Below, piece by piece: positions 37,667-46,062 of a stretch of 64,000 bases of DNA. The notes beneath the pieces are model-generated. The model ran no database searches. It was not told the origin of the DNA and saw nothing but the letters and a program-made list of their open reading frames with translations. The translations under genes were made by a program, and so were the position numbers. Source of the stretch: Labilithrix sp. (GTDB taxonomy: Bacteria > Myxococcota > Polyangia > Polyangiales > Polyangiaceae); contig JAQBQL010000259.1 of NCBI GenBank assembly GCA_028287035.1, positions 1 through 64,000 of the forward strand, given 5' to 3'. Within the stretch, counting starts at the first letter, position 1. Every line of letters begins with the position of its first letter.

Positions 37667-38590
37667 ATGGAACGTGGGCGAGCCGGACCGTCATCGTCGC
37701 TGCCGATGGCGCGCTCCTCGGTGCAGATCGGAAGCAGCACGATGTGGTGGGGCCTCGTGTTCGGCACGCAGCTGCGCGTGTCGGTCGCCGTTCGCCGCGG
37801 GCTCACGCTCGACACGCGCTTCGTGCCCGCCTCGCGACAGCCGCCCAACCTCGATCCTTGCCTGTACCTGCTCGTGCGCGGGTCGTGGCGGGTGCACGGG
37901 GGGCCGTCGTTCGAGGGGCCGACCGCGTTCGTGGTGTCGGAAGAGCAGCTCGAAGGCGCGGCTGGCGAGCGCCCTCTCACGTACCGCACGGACCCCGCGG
38001 ACTTCGCGATGATCGAGGTCCACCTGCGCGCGGCGGACTCGTCGCTCCGGGCGAGCGCGTCGCCCGTCGAGCGAGCGCTCGCGGCGCCGGTGTGGAGCGC
38101 GGCGGAGCGCGTCGTGGACCTCGCCGGCCACGACGACCGCAGCTTCGAGTCGGCGCTGCGCGCGCTGCTCGCCGCGCTCGCGGCCGACGGCGTCGTGAGC
38201 GCCGAGACCGTGGAGCGCGCGACGCAGCCGCCGTCCGCGCCGTTGCGCCTGCTCTGGTCGGCGCTCCGTCCGATGGCCGAGCGTCTCGACCTGCTCGCGA
38301 CCGTGCAACAGGTGTCGGACGCGATGGGCGCAAGGCCGCGCGAGGCCGATCGGCTCCTGCGCGCGTTCCTCGCCGCGTTCGACCTCGTGGGCCCCGCATG
38401 GCGGCCGGCGTCCCTGCACCTGCGCCTCAAGCTCGCGGTCGTGTTCCTCAGCGCCGAAGCCGCAAGCGTCACGGAGGTCGCGCGCGTCGTCGGCTACGGG
38501 AGCACGGTGGCGATGGCGCGCGCCTTCCAGGAGGCCGGCTTGCCGTCGCCGCGCGCCGTGCACGAGGCGCTGCGCGCTGCCGAGGAGTGA
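37667..38590 (+). CDS. AraC-type transcriptional regulator
   Basis: This 307-residue cytosolic protein ends in an AraC-type helix-turn-helix: AASVTEVARVVGYGSTVAMA, then RAFQEAGLPSP, at about residues 262-296. The N-terminal part (LYLLVRGSWRVHGG, then EGPTAFVVSEEQLEG) is a cupin-like ligand-binding domain of the exported-signal-sensing type. The start could also be at the ATGs at residue 14 or 26. It is divergent from the frameshifted lipoprotein and may regulate it. Confidence 0.75.
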   Translation: MERGRAGPSSSLPMARSSVQIGSSTMWWGLVFGTQLRVSVAVRRGLTLDTRFVPASRQPPNLDPCLYLLVRGSWRVHGGPSFEGPTAFVVSEEQLEGAAGERPLTYRTDPADFAMIEVHLRAADSSLRASASPVERALAAPVWSAAERVVDLAGHDDRSFESALRALLAALAADGVVSAETVERATQPPSAPLRLLWSALRPMAERLDLLATVQQVSDAMGARPREADRLLRAFLAAFDLVGPAWRPASLHLRLKLAVVFLSAEAASVTEVARVVGYGSTVAMARAFQEAGLPSPRAVHEALRAAEE

Positions 38591-38645
38591 CGGCCCCGCC
38601 GCACGCGAGGCGAAAATGGCTGCGTGCGGCGGCAGCGCCCGCTCT

Positions 38646-38795
38646 TCAGACGGCGCCCGAGGGCTTCGGCTTCGCGATCTCTCCCGCCTGGTTCTCGAGC
38701 TTCTTCTTCTCCTCGGCGGCGCGCTCCGGCGTGGGCTCGCTCTTCGCGGGCGCTTCGGACGGCTCGGCCTTCGGCTGCTGGTTCTCTTGATTCAT
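38646..38795 (-). CDS. Very small charged protein, 49 aa
   Basis: A minus-strand frame from ATG 38795 to TGA 38646 encodes MNQENQQPKAEPSEAPAKSE and continues through KKKLENQAGEIAKPKPSGAV. It is hydrophilic, Lys/Glu/Pro-rich and probably disordered. The codons have GC-rich third positions like neighbouring real genes, and the initial NQENQQP is unlike random antisense sequence. No ribosome site is evident. It sits between the AraC-type gene and a convergent lipoprotein gene. It could be a small secreted or regulatory peptide, or a shadow of the short intergenic region. Confidence 0.45.
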   Translation of the reverse strand: MNQENQQPKAEPSEAPAKSEPTPERAAEEKKKLENQAGEIAKPKPSGAV

Positions 38796-38834
38796 GCCGA
38801 GGGTGAAGCAGCGCGCGTGCCAGCGACCTCCCGG

Positions 38835-39986
38835 TCACTGCGGACAGCGTGCCGTCGAGGCGCCGACTGCGAGCGGATGGAGATCGACGGTGTGCCCGTT
38901 GCCGCTGTACGGGATGTGCGGGAAGATCTCGAGCCGCGCGAGGTCTGCGCGTGACGACTGCGACCCGCCGTCGCCCGCGCTCGCCGGCGTGGACACGAAG
39001 ATCTGCGCCGCCGTGAAGGCGACGAGCACGTTGCTCATCCCGTTGATGGTCAGCGACTGGCTGCCGGCCGGATACGTGAGCACCCAGTGGCCGTCGTTCC
39101 GCAGGCCGTGCATGTTGCCGAGCCGGAGCAGCTCGATGCTCCCGCTCCGCGCACCGGCGAACGGGTTCTTCTTCCCGAGGGCGGAGAGCGACGGGTACGT
39201 CTTGCCGCCGGCCGTGAGGTCCGCGTCGAAGTTGTCGATCGTGCCCTTCAGCACGTACGTCGCGGCGTCGGCCATGGTCTCACCGCCTGCATAGTCCGAG
39301 AGCGGATTGCCCTTCACGAGCTTCGAGAAGGTCACGTGCAGCGGCACGCGCACCGCCGGATCGAAGTCCTTGCCGAAGGGAGTCTGGCCGGTCGGCGTCA
39401 GCAGCTTCTGCGACGCGCTTCCCTCCCACGTGCCGAGCAGGTGCCGGTCGAGCACGCAGCCGCTCAGCTCCACCGCGGGCCGGGCCGACGTGAGCACGAT
39501 CCCGCGCGCGCTGGAGCCGTCCGCCTCCTCCACGTCTCCCGCGAGCTTGCCCTTGAGCTGGTAGATCGTGAACGTGACGCGGTTGGTGGGCGCGTGCAGC
39601 CCGGCGGGGAGCCCCTTGCCGCCATCGAAGGGAAGCACGGCGCCGCGCGCATCCACCGGGACGTACCCGGCGCCACCACGCGTCCACACGTGGAACGCCC
39701 CTCCGGCGGTCGTCGGCAGCGTGACGGCAGCGTAGAAGGTGACGGTCGAGGACCCGAGATCGTCGGCCGGGAGGTGGAGGGGCGTTCCGTCGTCGAAAAG
39801 ACGCGTGCAGAGCACCACCTTGTCCCCGAGGGCGTTCGTGTGGAGGTCACCCTCCGCACACGCGTGGAGCTCGGCGGTCTGCGTCCGCGAGAGGTCTTCC
39901 TGCGCGGCCTCCTCGCCCGTGCCGGGAGGCGCCCCGCAGGCCGCCACCAGCCCTGCCGCCGCCGCGGCGGACAGCAGCTTCTTCAT
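38835..39986 (-). CDS. Lipoprotein of unknown function, 383 aa
   Basis: I start at ATG 39986, which gives MKKLLSAAAAAGLVAACGAP with a lipobox VAAC; the upstream ATG 40022 would place twelve residues before this signal. The mature protein is beta-rich with Cys residues at HACAEGD and LCTRLF and a long domain containing VTFYAAVTLPTT and YPAGSQSLTINGMSNVLVAF. No family is recognised. It follows the truncated LysR gene on the same strand, and a conserved 11-mer lies 93 bases upstream. Confidence 0.65.
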   Translation of the reverse strand: MKKLLSAAAAAGLVAACGAPPGTGEEAAQEDLSRTQTAELHACAEGDLHTNALGDKVVLCTRLFDDGTPLHLPADDLGSSTVTFYAAVTLPTTAGGAFHVWTRGGAGYVPVDARGAVLPFDGGKGLPAGLHAPTNRVTFTIYQLKGKLAGDVEEADGSSARGIVLTSARPAVELSGCVLDRHLLGTWEGSASQKLLTPTGQTPFGKDFDPAVRVPLHVTFSKLVKGNPLSDYAGGETMADAATYVLKGTIDNFDADLTAGGKTYPSLSALGKKNPFAGARSGSIELLRLGNMHGLRNDGHWVLTYPAGSQSLTINGMSNVLVAFTAAQIFVSTPASAGDGGSQSSRADLARLEIFPHIPYSGNGHTVDLHPLAVGASTARCPQ

Positions 39987-40078
39987 CCACGCGCGCGAAC
40001 CGGATCCTGTCTTCGTGAGCATCGATCGGGAAGATGCAGGGAGCCCCCCGGAGTGACAACCCGAGGGCGCATTGTCGT

Positions 40079-40089
40079 AAAAGTATGTG
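40079..40089. promoter_or_regulatory. AAAAGTATGTG motif, copy 3
   Basis: The third exact AAAAGTATGTG lies between the truncated LysR gene (stop at 40095) and the minus-strand lipoprotein start (39986/40022). Unlike copies 1 and 2, the downstream gene is on the opposite strand relative to the motif. If it is an operator, orientation may not matter. Confidence 0.3.
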
Positions 40090-40094
40090 GTCGG

Positions 40095-40439
40095 TCAGCC
40101 CGCGACGTACGCCGCCTGCTCGAGGAAGGTCTGCGAGAACAGCAAGGGCGCGCTGATCCGCAAGCGGCCTCGCGGACGCTGACCGCCCGAGGCGATCGCC
40201 GCCGCGGTCTCGTCGAGCTCGGTGAGCAACTGACCTGTCCGCTCGAACAGCGCGCGGCCTTCCTCGGTCAGTTTCAGCGTGCGCGCGCTGCGCTCGAACA
40301 GGCGCAGGTCGCGGCTGGCCTCCAGCTCCGCGACGCGCCGGGACAGCGTCGCCTTGGGCCGGCCCGCCGCTCGCGAGACCTTTCCGAAACCGCCGTGGCG
40401 AGCGACGAGATTGAAATCAGCGAGCGCCAGAAGGTCCAT
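40095..40439 (-). pseudogene. Truncated LysR-type regulator, HTH only
   Basis: The 114 residues match the start of a LysR-type regulator: MDLLALADFNLVARHGGFG, the winged-HTH AAGRPKATLSRRVAELEAS, the linker helix LTEEGRALFERTGQLLTELD, then RGRLRISAPLLFSQTFL at the start of the effector domain. It then ends in EQAAYVAG, where a normal protein has another 190 residues. The rest is not found nearby. The gene lies next to a RAYT transposase, so loss by rearrangement is plausible. A short HTH-only protein could still bind DNA. Confidence 0.7.
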
Positions 40440-40541
40440 TCGTGCCGCCAGCGAGGCGGGCGTGTCGAAACGTAACGGCTAGCGCCGCGGATGTGGACCC
40501 CGAAGTTTTCGGCGCAGCCACACGGCTCGACGCAAGGCGGC

Positions 40542-40565
40542 GAGAAGCGCCCGAATCAAAGACGC
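40542..40565. repeat. 24-bp direct repeat, left copy (RAYT flank)
   Basis: GAGAAGCGCCCGAATCAAAGACGC here matches 23 of 24 bases of the sequence at 41471-41494. The stop codon of the RAYT gene lies inside this copy. GAAGCG in the repeat can pair with CGCTTC just downstream, forming a small hairpin. The copies flank the transposase in direct orientation about 930 bases apart. Confidence 0.8.
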
Positions 40566-41308
40566 CGCTTCGGCGGCAGTGCCCCGTGCGCGTGGAGGCG
40601 GTCGGCCTTCGGGACCTCGGCCGGGGAGATCAACCCGGGCCACTCCTGCTGCCATAGGTGGCGGAGCATGAACGTCAGCGGGGCTGCGCACGGCGAGGTG
40701 TGCGCCGGGAGCGGCGATCGCGCGATGTAGCGCTCGGACCAGAGCGCCGAGGAGAGCGGGTCCAGCGTACCGGCCCGGAGCACGCCATGATGGCGCGCAT
40801 TCTGAAGGACGTAGACGAGCGCATTGCGCGCCTGCCGCCTCGACGTGAGATCGACACGATAGTATCTGTCGCCCCACACCTTCCCGCGCGGTCGCCGGAG
40901 CACCGCGCCGTCGACGGACCTGGTGACGCGCGCCTTGAAGCTGCGCATGGCGGCGGACAGGGCGCGTTCGTCGTCGGCCTCCGCGATGAGATGGATATGG
41001 CTCGACTGGATGGAGAACTCCACGACGCGGAAGTCGTCGCGTTCCACCTTCATGGCGCGGAGGGCATCCCCGACGACCCGCGCCATCGGTTGCTCACGGA
41101 ACGACGGCAACCCCGCCGCCGCTCGCAGCGTGAGGTGCACCGGAACGTGCGGGCTCAGCCTGGTCCGCGCACGATGCGGCGTCGAGCGCACACCCGCCGC
41201 CCCGGACTTGCGGCCCGCTCCCGCACGGTACCCGCCGCGTCCCGCACGCGCCGCCGCCTCGTGCAGCCCGAGCTGCCGGCGGCCGTCCCCCTCCGCAGCG
41301 CCCCACAT
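40556..41308 (-). CDS. REP-associated tyrosine transposase (RAYT, Y1/IS200-like)
   Basis: This 250-residue single-stranded-DNA transposase-like protein has the RAYT order: an N-terminal GRRQLGLHEAAARAGRGGYR basic segment with AGAGRKSG, PHVPVHLTLRAAAGLPSF, the metal-binding HIHLIAEA (HxH) motif, a KVWGDRYYRV strand, and the nucleophile region NALVYVLQNARHHG, where Tyr is the likely catalytic residue. RAYTs are single-copy and process REP palindromes rather than acting as ordinary IS. The ATG abuts an AT-rich promoter, giving almost no leader. A 24-bp direct repeat flanks the gene. Confidence 0.85.
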   Translation of the reverse strand: MWGAAEGDGRRQLGLHEAAARAGRGGYRAGAGRKSGAAGVRSTPHRARTRLSPHVPVHLTLRAAAGLPSFREQPMARVVGDALRAMKVERDDFRVVEFSIQSSHIHLIAEADDERALSAAMRSFKARVTRSVDGAVLRRPRGKVWGDRYYRVDLTSRRQARNALVYVLQNARHHGVLRAGTLDPLSSALWSERYIARSPLPAHTSPCAAPLTFMLRHLWQQEWPGLISPAEVPKADRLHAHGALPPKRRL

Positions 41309-41315
41309 TATCCAC

Positions 41316-41343
41316 TATCTAATCATCACAAATAAGAAATCAA
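41316..41343 (-). promoter_or_regulatory. AT-rich promoter of the RAYT gene
   Basis: On the minus strand TTGATT (41343-41338) and TAGATA (41321-41316) are 16 bases apart, an almost consensus sigma70 pair in a conspicuous AT-rich patch at about 41305-41365. The -10 lies seven bases before ATG 41308, so the transcript would be nearly leaderless. This patch is unlike the surrounding GC-rich DNA and may have arrived with the element. Confidence 0.55.
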
Positions 41344-41470
41344 CGTATGCAGATGATAAGCGACTAGGCGCGGGCGCCAAAGGGGCTGCCGACGTGGTGG
41401 GCTTCTCTCGCGATTACCGCCGATCCCACGGGATTATCCATCAGGGCTTGTTCCGAGGACAAGAGCGAGT

Positions 41471-41494
41471 GAGAAGCGCCCCAATCAAAGACGC
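41471..41494. repeat. 24-bp direct repeat, right copy (RAYT flank)
   Basis: This copy reads GAGAAGCGCCCCAATCAAAGACGC, one mismatch from 40542-40565. AGCGCC within it can pair with GGCGCT downstream, a different hairpin from the left copy. It lies in the 314-base gap between the RAYT start and the dienelactone-hydrolase stop. Apart from this repeat and the AT-rich promoter I see nothing else in that gap. Confidence 0.8.
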
Positions 41495-41622
41495 GCATCC
41501 GGCGCTCGCACGCGCAGCAACCTCGAGGCGACGGCCACGCACGCATGGAAACGCATCACGCCCCGCCGGTCACGCGCCCCCCCGCCGCGCTCGGGTGGGC
41601 GCGACGGCACGCCTTCCATCGC

Positions 41623-42459
41623 TCACACGCCGTTCTTCTTCATCCACGCCAGCATCTTCTGCCACGCGTCCGCTGCGTCCGCCTGGTTGTACGACGGGCG
41701 ATAGTCGGCATTGAAGCCGTGGTAGGCGTCGGCATACACCACGATCTCGGAGGCATTCTTCGGGCTGGCGGCGGCGATCTCGCGCTTCATCATGTCGATG
41801 TGAGCCTGCGGGATGCCCGTGTCCTTGCCGCCATACAGGCCGATGACCGGGGCCTTCAGCTTGCTGCCCACGTCGATGGCGGTCTTCGTCTGAAGGGCAT
41901 TCGTGGCATTCGAAAGCCGGCCGTACCACGCCGCGCCCGCCTTCGGGGCGCCGTTCGGACCGCCCCGCGCCGCATAGAGCCACACGATGCGGCCGCCCCA
42001 GCAGAAGCCGGTGATGCCCACGCGATTGCCATCGAGCTTGCCGCTCTGCTGCGCCCAGAGGACGGTCGCGTCGAGGTCCTTCATCACCTGCTCGTCCGGC
42101 GTCTTGTCGACGATCTCGGAGAGCAGCTTCGGGATGTCGGTGTACTTCGTCGGGTCACCCTGGCGCGCGAACAGCTCCGGCGCGACCGCCAGATATCCCG
42201 CCTTCGCGAGCCGGCGACACAGATCCTTGATGTGCTCGTGCACGCCGAACACCTCGGGAACGACCACGATGCAGGGAAACTTCGAGCCCTCGGAGGGATG
42301 CGCGCGATAGGCCGGCATCGCGCCGATCTTGATCTCGCCGGCCGTGATGCCGGCGCTGTCGGTGGTGATGGTCTCGGCGGAGACCGGGCTCACCGCGAGC
42401 GCGAACCCGCTCGCGAGGGACGTGACGACGAACGCGCGGCGCCCGAGATCGGTGCTCAT
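41623..42459 (-). CDS. Dienelactone hydrolase family protein, exported
   Basis: This 278-residue alpha/beta hydrolase has a Tat-like leader (GRRAFVVTSLASGFALAV) and mature catalytic residues typical of dienelactone hydrolases: nucleophile Cys153 in GITGFCWGG, Asp213 in YGGKDTG, His247 in YADAYHGFN and the PEVFG Glu69 region. The family opens lactone rings in aromatic breakdown, but many exported members have other ester substrates. The ATG overlaps the serpin stop (ATGA), so the two are translationally coupled. TatA is encoded in this window. Confidence 0.85.
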   Translation of the reverse strand: MSTDLGRRAFVVTSLASGFALAVSPVSAETITTDSAGITAGEIKIGAMPAYRAHPSEGSKFPCIVVVPEVFGVHEHIKDLCRRLAKAGYLAVAPELFARQGDPTKYTDIPKLLSEIVDKTPDEQVMKDLDATVLWAQQSGKLDGNRVGITGFCWGGRIVWLYAARGGPNGAPKAGAAWYGRLSNATNALQTKTAIDVGSKLKAPVIGLYGGKDTGIPQAHIDMMKREIAAASPKNASEIVVYADAYHGFNADYRPSYNQADAADAWQKMLAWMKKNGV

Positions 42460-43772
42460 GACGCCTTCGGCTCCACGACGCGCCCGGCGAAGAGGACGCG
42501 CCCGCTCCTCGCGTCGTAGACGAAGAAGAGAAACGGATGGTCGGCCTTGAACTGCGCCGGCTCGCCGATCGGCATGCTGGTGGTGGTCATCACCGCGCCG
42601 GTCGCCGCGGCCGCCTCGGTGCCGTTCTCGTCGACGCCGATCCACGTCTTCTGCACCACCTGCGAGAGCTGCAGCTGGTTGTGCGCGGCCGCGTCGGCGA
42701 CCCCCGACAGATCCGCCTTGTTGCCAAAGGCCGTCTTCACGCCGAGCTCGCCGAGCGGCGCCGCGAGCGACGCGCCGGAGGCAAACGTGAACTTCGGGAG
42801 CGACACCGCCACCCGCTGCACGGTCAGCGCCTTCGTCCACGTGTCGAGCGAGTCGGCAGACATGCTCTCTTCGAGCTTGCCGAGGCCCTTGTCGTCCTCG
42901 GGGAGCACGACGAGCATCGCGAGCTGCGAGTCCTGGTAACGGAGCTCGAGCACCTTCGTGCCGCCGACCTTGGCAAAGCGCGTGCTGCTCGTCGCGTGCA
43001 TCGTCGGAACGGCGGCGGTCTTCGGTCCCTTGAACGGCTCGTCCTTCGTGGCGGCCGGCATGAAGGGCGAGGCCCACTTGCCCTTGAAGTAGATGGCATT
43101 CGTCACCACCACCTTGGTGCGCGTGTCGACGCTGCCCTCGGGCAGGAGCGAGGGGATCTTCTGCGCGGTCTGCTCGGAGACCCAGCCATTGATGGTGCGC
43201 CGCGCGGCGTCCGGCGATTTCAGGAAATCGACCTGCTCGGTGGCGGCGCCGAAGGCGGCATTCGCGGCGGCCGTGAAGTCCGGCTTCAGCGAATAGCCCT
43301 TGTCGGCCCACAATCGATTGGCAACGACGAGCTCCGATTTGCCGCGTGCCTCCTGCCACGCGGCGTCCTCCGCCCTGGCGGCGGTCGTGACGGCAGCGGG
43401 ATCGCCGGGCAGCTCGAGCGCGGTCATGAGCTCCTTGGCGGTGTCACCGCGCGCGCCGAGGTAGACGATCTCGAGCGCGTGGCGCACGCTCGTGCCCGAC
43501 GTCAGCAGGTTGCCCGGCGTCTTCCGCAGCTTGCCATACAGGCGCGTGGTGAATGCGTTGGAGGCCTTCGTGTCGACCGGATCGGCGGGAGCGTTCATGC
43601 CTGCGTCCTTCGTGGGGGTGGTCTCGGCAACGGCGGGCGCTGGCGCTGGCGCTGCGTTGACGGCCGTGCCGAGCGGCGCCGGCGGCGGCTCCTGGGGCGG
43701 GGCCGCGGACGTGCCGCCCGAGCATGCGAGGGCCGGGAGACAGAGGAGCAGGAGAGGCAATCGCGAGCGCAT
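42456..43772 (-). CDS. Serpin, lipoprotein
   Basis: This 438-residue lipoprotein (lipobox LPALAC, Cys17) carries a full serpin domain after a Pro/Ala linker. The breach and shutter segments are visible, for example VVVTNAIYFKGKWASPF and VSLPKFTFASG. The hinge GTEAAAATGAV, from residue 384, fits the alanine-rich consensus of inhibitory serpins, and the end DHPFLFFVYDARSGRVLF is typical. By alignment to the canonical hinge the P1 region lies in TTTSMP, suggesting an elastase-like or unusual protease target. It would inhibit extracellular proteases. It heads a coupled pair with the dienelactone hydrolase. Confidence 0.9.
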   Translation of the reverse strand: MRSRLPLLLLCLPALACSGGTSAAPPQEPPPAPLGTAVNAAPAPAPAVAETTPTKDAGMNAPADPVDTKASNAFTTRLYGKLRKTPGNLLTSGTSVRHALEIVYLGARGDTAKELMTALELPGDPAAVTTAARAEDAAWQEARGKSELVVANRLWADKGYSLKPDFTAAANAAFGAATEQVDFLKSPDAARRTINGWVSEQTAQKIPSLLPEGSVDTRTKVVVTNAIYFKGKWASPFMPAATKDEPFKGPKTAAVPTMHATSSTRFAKVGGTKVLELRYQDSQLAMLVVLPEDDKGLGKLEESMSADSLDTWTKALTVQRVAVSLPKFTFASGASLAAPLGELGVKTAFGNKADLSGVADAAAHNQLQLSQVVQKTWIGVDENGTEAAAATGAVMTTTSMPIGEPAQFKADHPFLFFVYDARSGRVLFAGRVVEPKAS

Positions 43773-43819
43773 GCCGCGTTGTCCGCCCGGCCGCGGCGAG
43801 CGTCAAGAGCGTCAGAGGG

Positions 43820-44650
43820 TCAACGCGCTCCGCCGGCCCAGGCGATCGCGTCGCGGAGCGCTTCGCGGTCGGTCGTCTGGTAGCTGTGTCCGATCGCGCC
43901 GAGCGACGCGAAGCGCACGTCCGCGCCCTCCGCCCCGAGTCGCTCCGCCGCACGCCGCAGCGGTCCCGCCGAGGCGTCGAGCTCGCCGGCCGCCAGGACG
44001 ACGCGCGACACGCCGGCCGCCTGGAGAAGCGCGCGGTCCGGCGCGACCTCGGCGCCGATGAGCACGAGCCCGCGGTAGCTGCCGAGCCGGGCGCGCAGGA
44101 GGTCCATCGCGACGTACGCGCCCTGCGAGAAGCCGACGAGAACCGTGCCGCGCGCGGGATCGGCGCCCGCGACCTGGGCCGCCCGCTCCGCGCGTGCCAC
44201 GACCGCGCGCACGTCGAAGGCGGTGCCGGACCACGAGTACGTGTCGCCGGGGAGGCGCTCGTTGGCGCGCGGGCACACGAGCCAGCCGAGATCCGTCGCG
44301 CCGTCGCGCAGCCAGGGACAGCCGTTCTCGGCCCGCCCATGGATGCCGTGCAGGTAGACGACCGCGAGCGGCGCCGCGATGCCCGGCTTCGGAGGAAACG
44401 CGAGGAGGGTCCCCTCGGCATCGCGCAGCATGATGGGTTCCGTCACGAGCTTCGCGCGCGCCGCGCCTTCGCGGACCGTGACGTCCTGCACCGATCGCGG
44501 CTCCCGCGGCTCGGGACCGATGCGCGTCGTCGCACCGGCCGAGAGCGCACGGGCGACCGAGAAGGCGAACACCAGGGCGAGCGCTGCGCACGCGACGACG
44601 CTGCGCGCGAGCCGCGACGAGCGCGGACGCGACGGGACATGGATGGACAC
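43820..44650 (-). CDS. Alpha/beta hydrolase, membrane-anchored esterase-like
   Basis: This 276-residue protein begins at GTG 44650 with a GGAGG ribosome site. An N-terminal hydrophobic helix at about 16-37 (RSVVACAALALVFAF) is a signal anchor. The hydrolase core has VVYLHGIHGRAENG (oxyanion region), nucleophile Ser175 in VGFSQGAY, an Asp in AAGELDASAGP and a C-terminal His in AIGHSYQT. It resembles the carboxylesterase/phospholipase-like group. The frame upstream of 44650 is open but Arg-rich and lacks a signal, so it is not used. It is not obviously co-transcribed with the serpin. Confidence 0.75.
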   Translation of the reverse strand: MSIHVPSRPRSSRLARSVVACAALALVFAFSVARALSAGATTRIGPEPREPRSVQDVTVREGAARAKLVTEPIMLRDAEGTLLAFPPKPGIAAPLAVVYLHGIHGRAENGCPWLRDGATDLGWLVCPRANERLPGDTYSWSGTAFDVRAVVARAERAAQVAGADPARGTVLVGFSQGAYVAMDLLRARLGSYRGLVLIGAEVAPDRALLQAAGVSRVVLAAGELDASAGPLRRAAERLGAEGADVRFASLGAIGHSYQTTDREALRDAIAWAGGAR

Positions 44651-44852
44651 GGGACCTCCAGGGCCCGCGCACGTCGAGCCCCCGCGGCGGCTCTCGACCG
44701 CTGCGCCATGGCTCCTTGCGCCGACCTCGACCACCCGTCGCGCGAGCGCCGCCGAACGTGACGCAGCCGGTGACATTTTCCGGAGCGTTTCGTCCGCTCC
44801 CGCTGCGGGTCGGCCTGTGCCGCACGAACGGATGACGCTAAGGTGCCGGGCC

Positions 44853-46061
44853 GTGAGCCTCTCCCTCGCCCGCCGTCTCGATGTCGTGAAGCCCAGTGTG
44901 ACCCTCGCCATGAACGCGCGGGCCGCCGACCTCCGCGCGAAAGGTGCCGACGTCTACGCGTTCGGCGTCGGCGAGCCGGACTTCGAGCCGCCCGTCTTCG
45001 TCCTCGAGGCCGCGAAGAAGGCGCTCGACACGAGCGTCTCGAAGTACACCGCCGTCACGGGCCTTCCGTTGCTGAAGCAGGCGATCTGCGCGCGCACCGC
45101 GAAGATGCGCGGCTGGACCCCGAAGCCGAGCCAGGTCACGGTCGCCATCGGCGCGAAGCACGCGCTCTTCAACATCGCCCTCGCGCTCTACGAGCCGGGC
45201 GACGAGGTCGTCATTCCTGCGCCGTTCTGGGTGAGCTACCCCGAGCAGGTGAAGATGTGCGGCGCCGAGCCGGTCATCGCGCCGTCGACGGTGGAGAGCG
45301 GGTTCAAGATGACGCCGGAGGCGCTGGCGAGTGCGCTTACGTCGAAGACGAAGGCGGTCATCCTCTGCACGCCCTCGAACCCCACCGGCTCCGCGTACAC
45401 CGAGAGCGAGCTCCGCGCGCTGGTCGACGTGTGGAAGACGAAGAGCGACTCCTATCTGATCGTCGACGAGATCTACGCCGACCTCGTCTACGACGGGTTC
45501 AAGCACGTCTCCGCGGCGACGATGTGTGGGGACGCGCTCGACCGGCTCATCGTGGTCGACGGCGTCTCGAAGACGTACGCGATGACCGGCTGGCGCATCG
45601 GCTGGAGCATCGCCCCCGAGCACGTGGCGAAGGCGCTCGACACCGTGCAGGGCCAGAGCACCACGAACGCGACGGCCATCGCGCAGCACGCGGCCATCGC
45701 CGCCCTCACCGGCCCGCAGGAGGCGGTCGAGGTGATGCGCCAGCAGTTCGAGAAGCGCCGCAACGTCATGGTCGAGGGCCTTCGCACGATCGCCGGCGTG
45801 ACGTGCCACATGCCGGAGGGCGCGTTCTATGCCTTCGCCGACTGCCGTTCGCTCTACGGCATCGAGTGGAAGGGCAAGCCGCTCGCGAACGACGAGGACG
45901 TGGCGTTCTTCCTCCTCGAGGAGGCGCACGTCGCCGCGGTGCCGGGCGGCGCGTTCGGCGCGCCGGGCTTCGTCCGTTTCAGCTACGCGACGAGCGAGGA
46001 GCGGATCCGCGGGGGCATCGCCGCCATCAACAAGGTCGTCGCCGCGGCGAAGCGGGTCTGA
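44853..46061 (+). CDS. aspC: Aspartate/aromatic class I-II aminotransferase
   Basis: This 402-residue PLP enzyme starts at GTG 44853, preceded by AAGGTG. It shows the fold-type-I pattern: YAFGVGEPDFEPP, SKYTAVTGLP, SNPTGSAYTESEL, VDEIYADLVYDG and the PLP lysine Lys240 in DGVSKTYAMTGWRIGW. It transfers an amino group, most probably between aspartate (or an aromatic amino acid) and 2-oxoglutarate; the family name is firm, the exact substrate less so. The stop is one base before the RpiB start, so they form an operon. Confidence 0.85.
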   Translation: MSLSLARRLDVVKPSVTLAMNARAADLRAKGADVYAFGVGEPDFEPPVFVLEAAKKALDTSVSKYTAVTGLPLLKQAICARTAKMRGWTPKPSQVTVAIGAKHALFNIALALYEPGDEVVIPAPFWVSYPEQVKMCGAEPVIAPSTVESGFKMTPEALASALTSKTKAVILCTPSNPTGSAYTESELRALVDVWKTKSDSYLIVDEIYADLVYDGFKHVSAATMCGDALDRLIVVDGVSKTYAMTGWRIGWSIAPEHVAKALDTVQGQSTTNATAIAQHAAIAALTGPQEAVEVMRQQFEKRRNVMVEGLRTIAGVTCHMPEGAFYAFADCRSLYGIEWKGKPLANDEDVAFFLLEEAHVAAVPGGAFGAPGFVRFSYATSEERIRGGIAAINKVVAAAKRV

Positions 46062-46062
46062 C

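Noticed and set aside
40079..40089. Third AAAAGTATGTG as promoter of the lipoprotein at 39986
   Set aside because: Orientation is opposite to the gene and distance differs from the other two, so I list it only as a motif copy.
40542..41494. 24-bp repeats as an ordinary target-site duplication
   Set aside because: RAYT/Y1 enzymes do not make target duplications, and the repeat is longer than typical duplications and includes the gene's stop codon.
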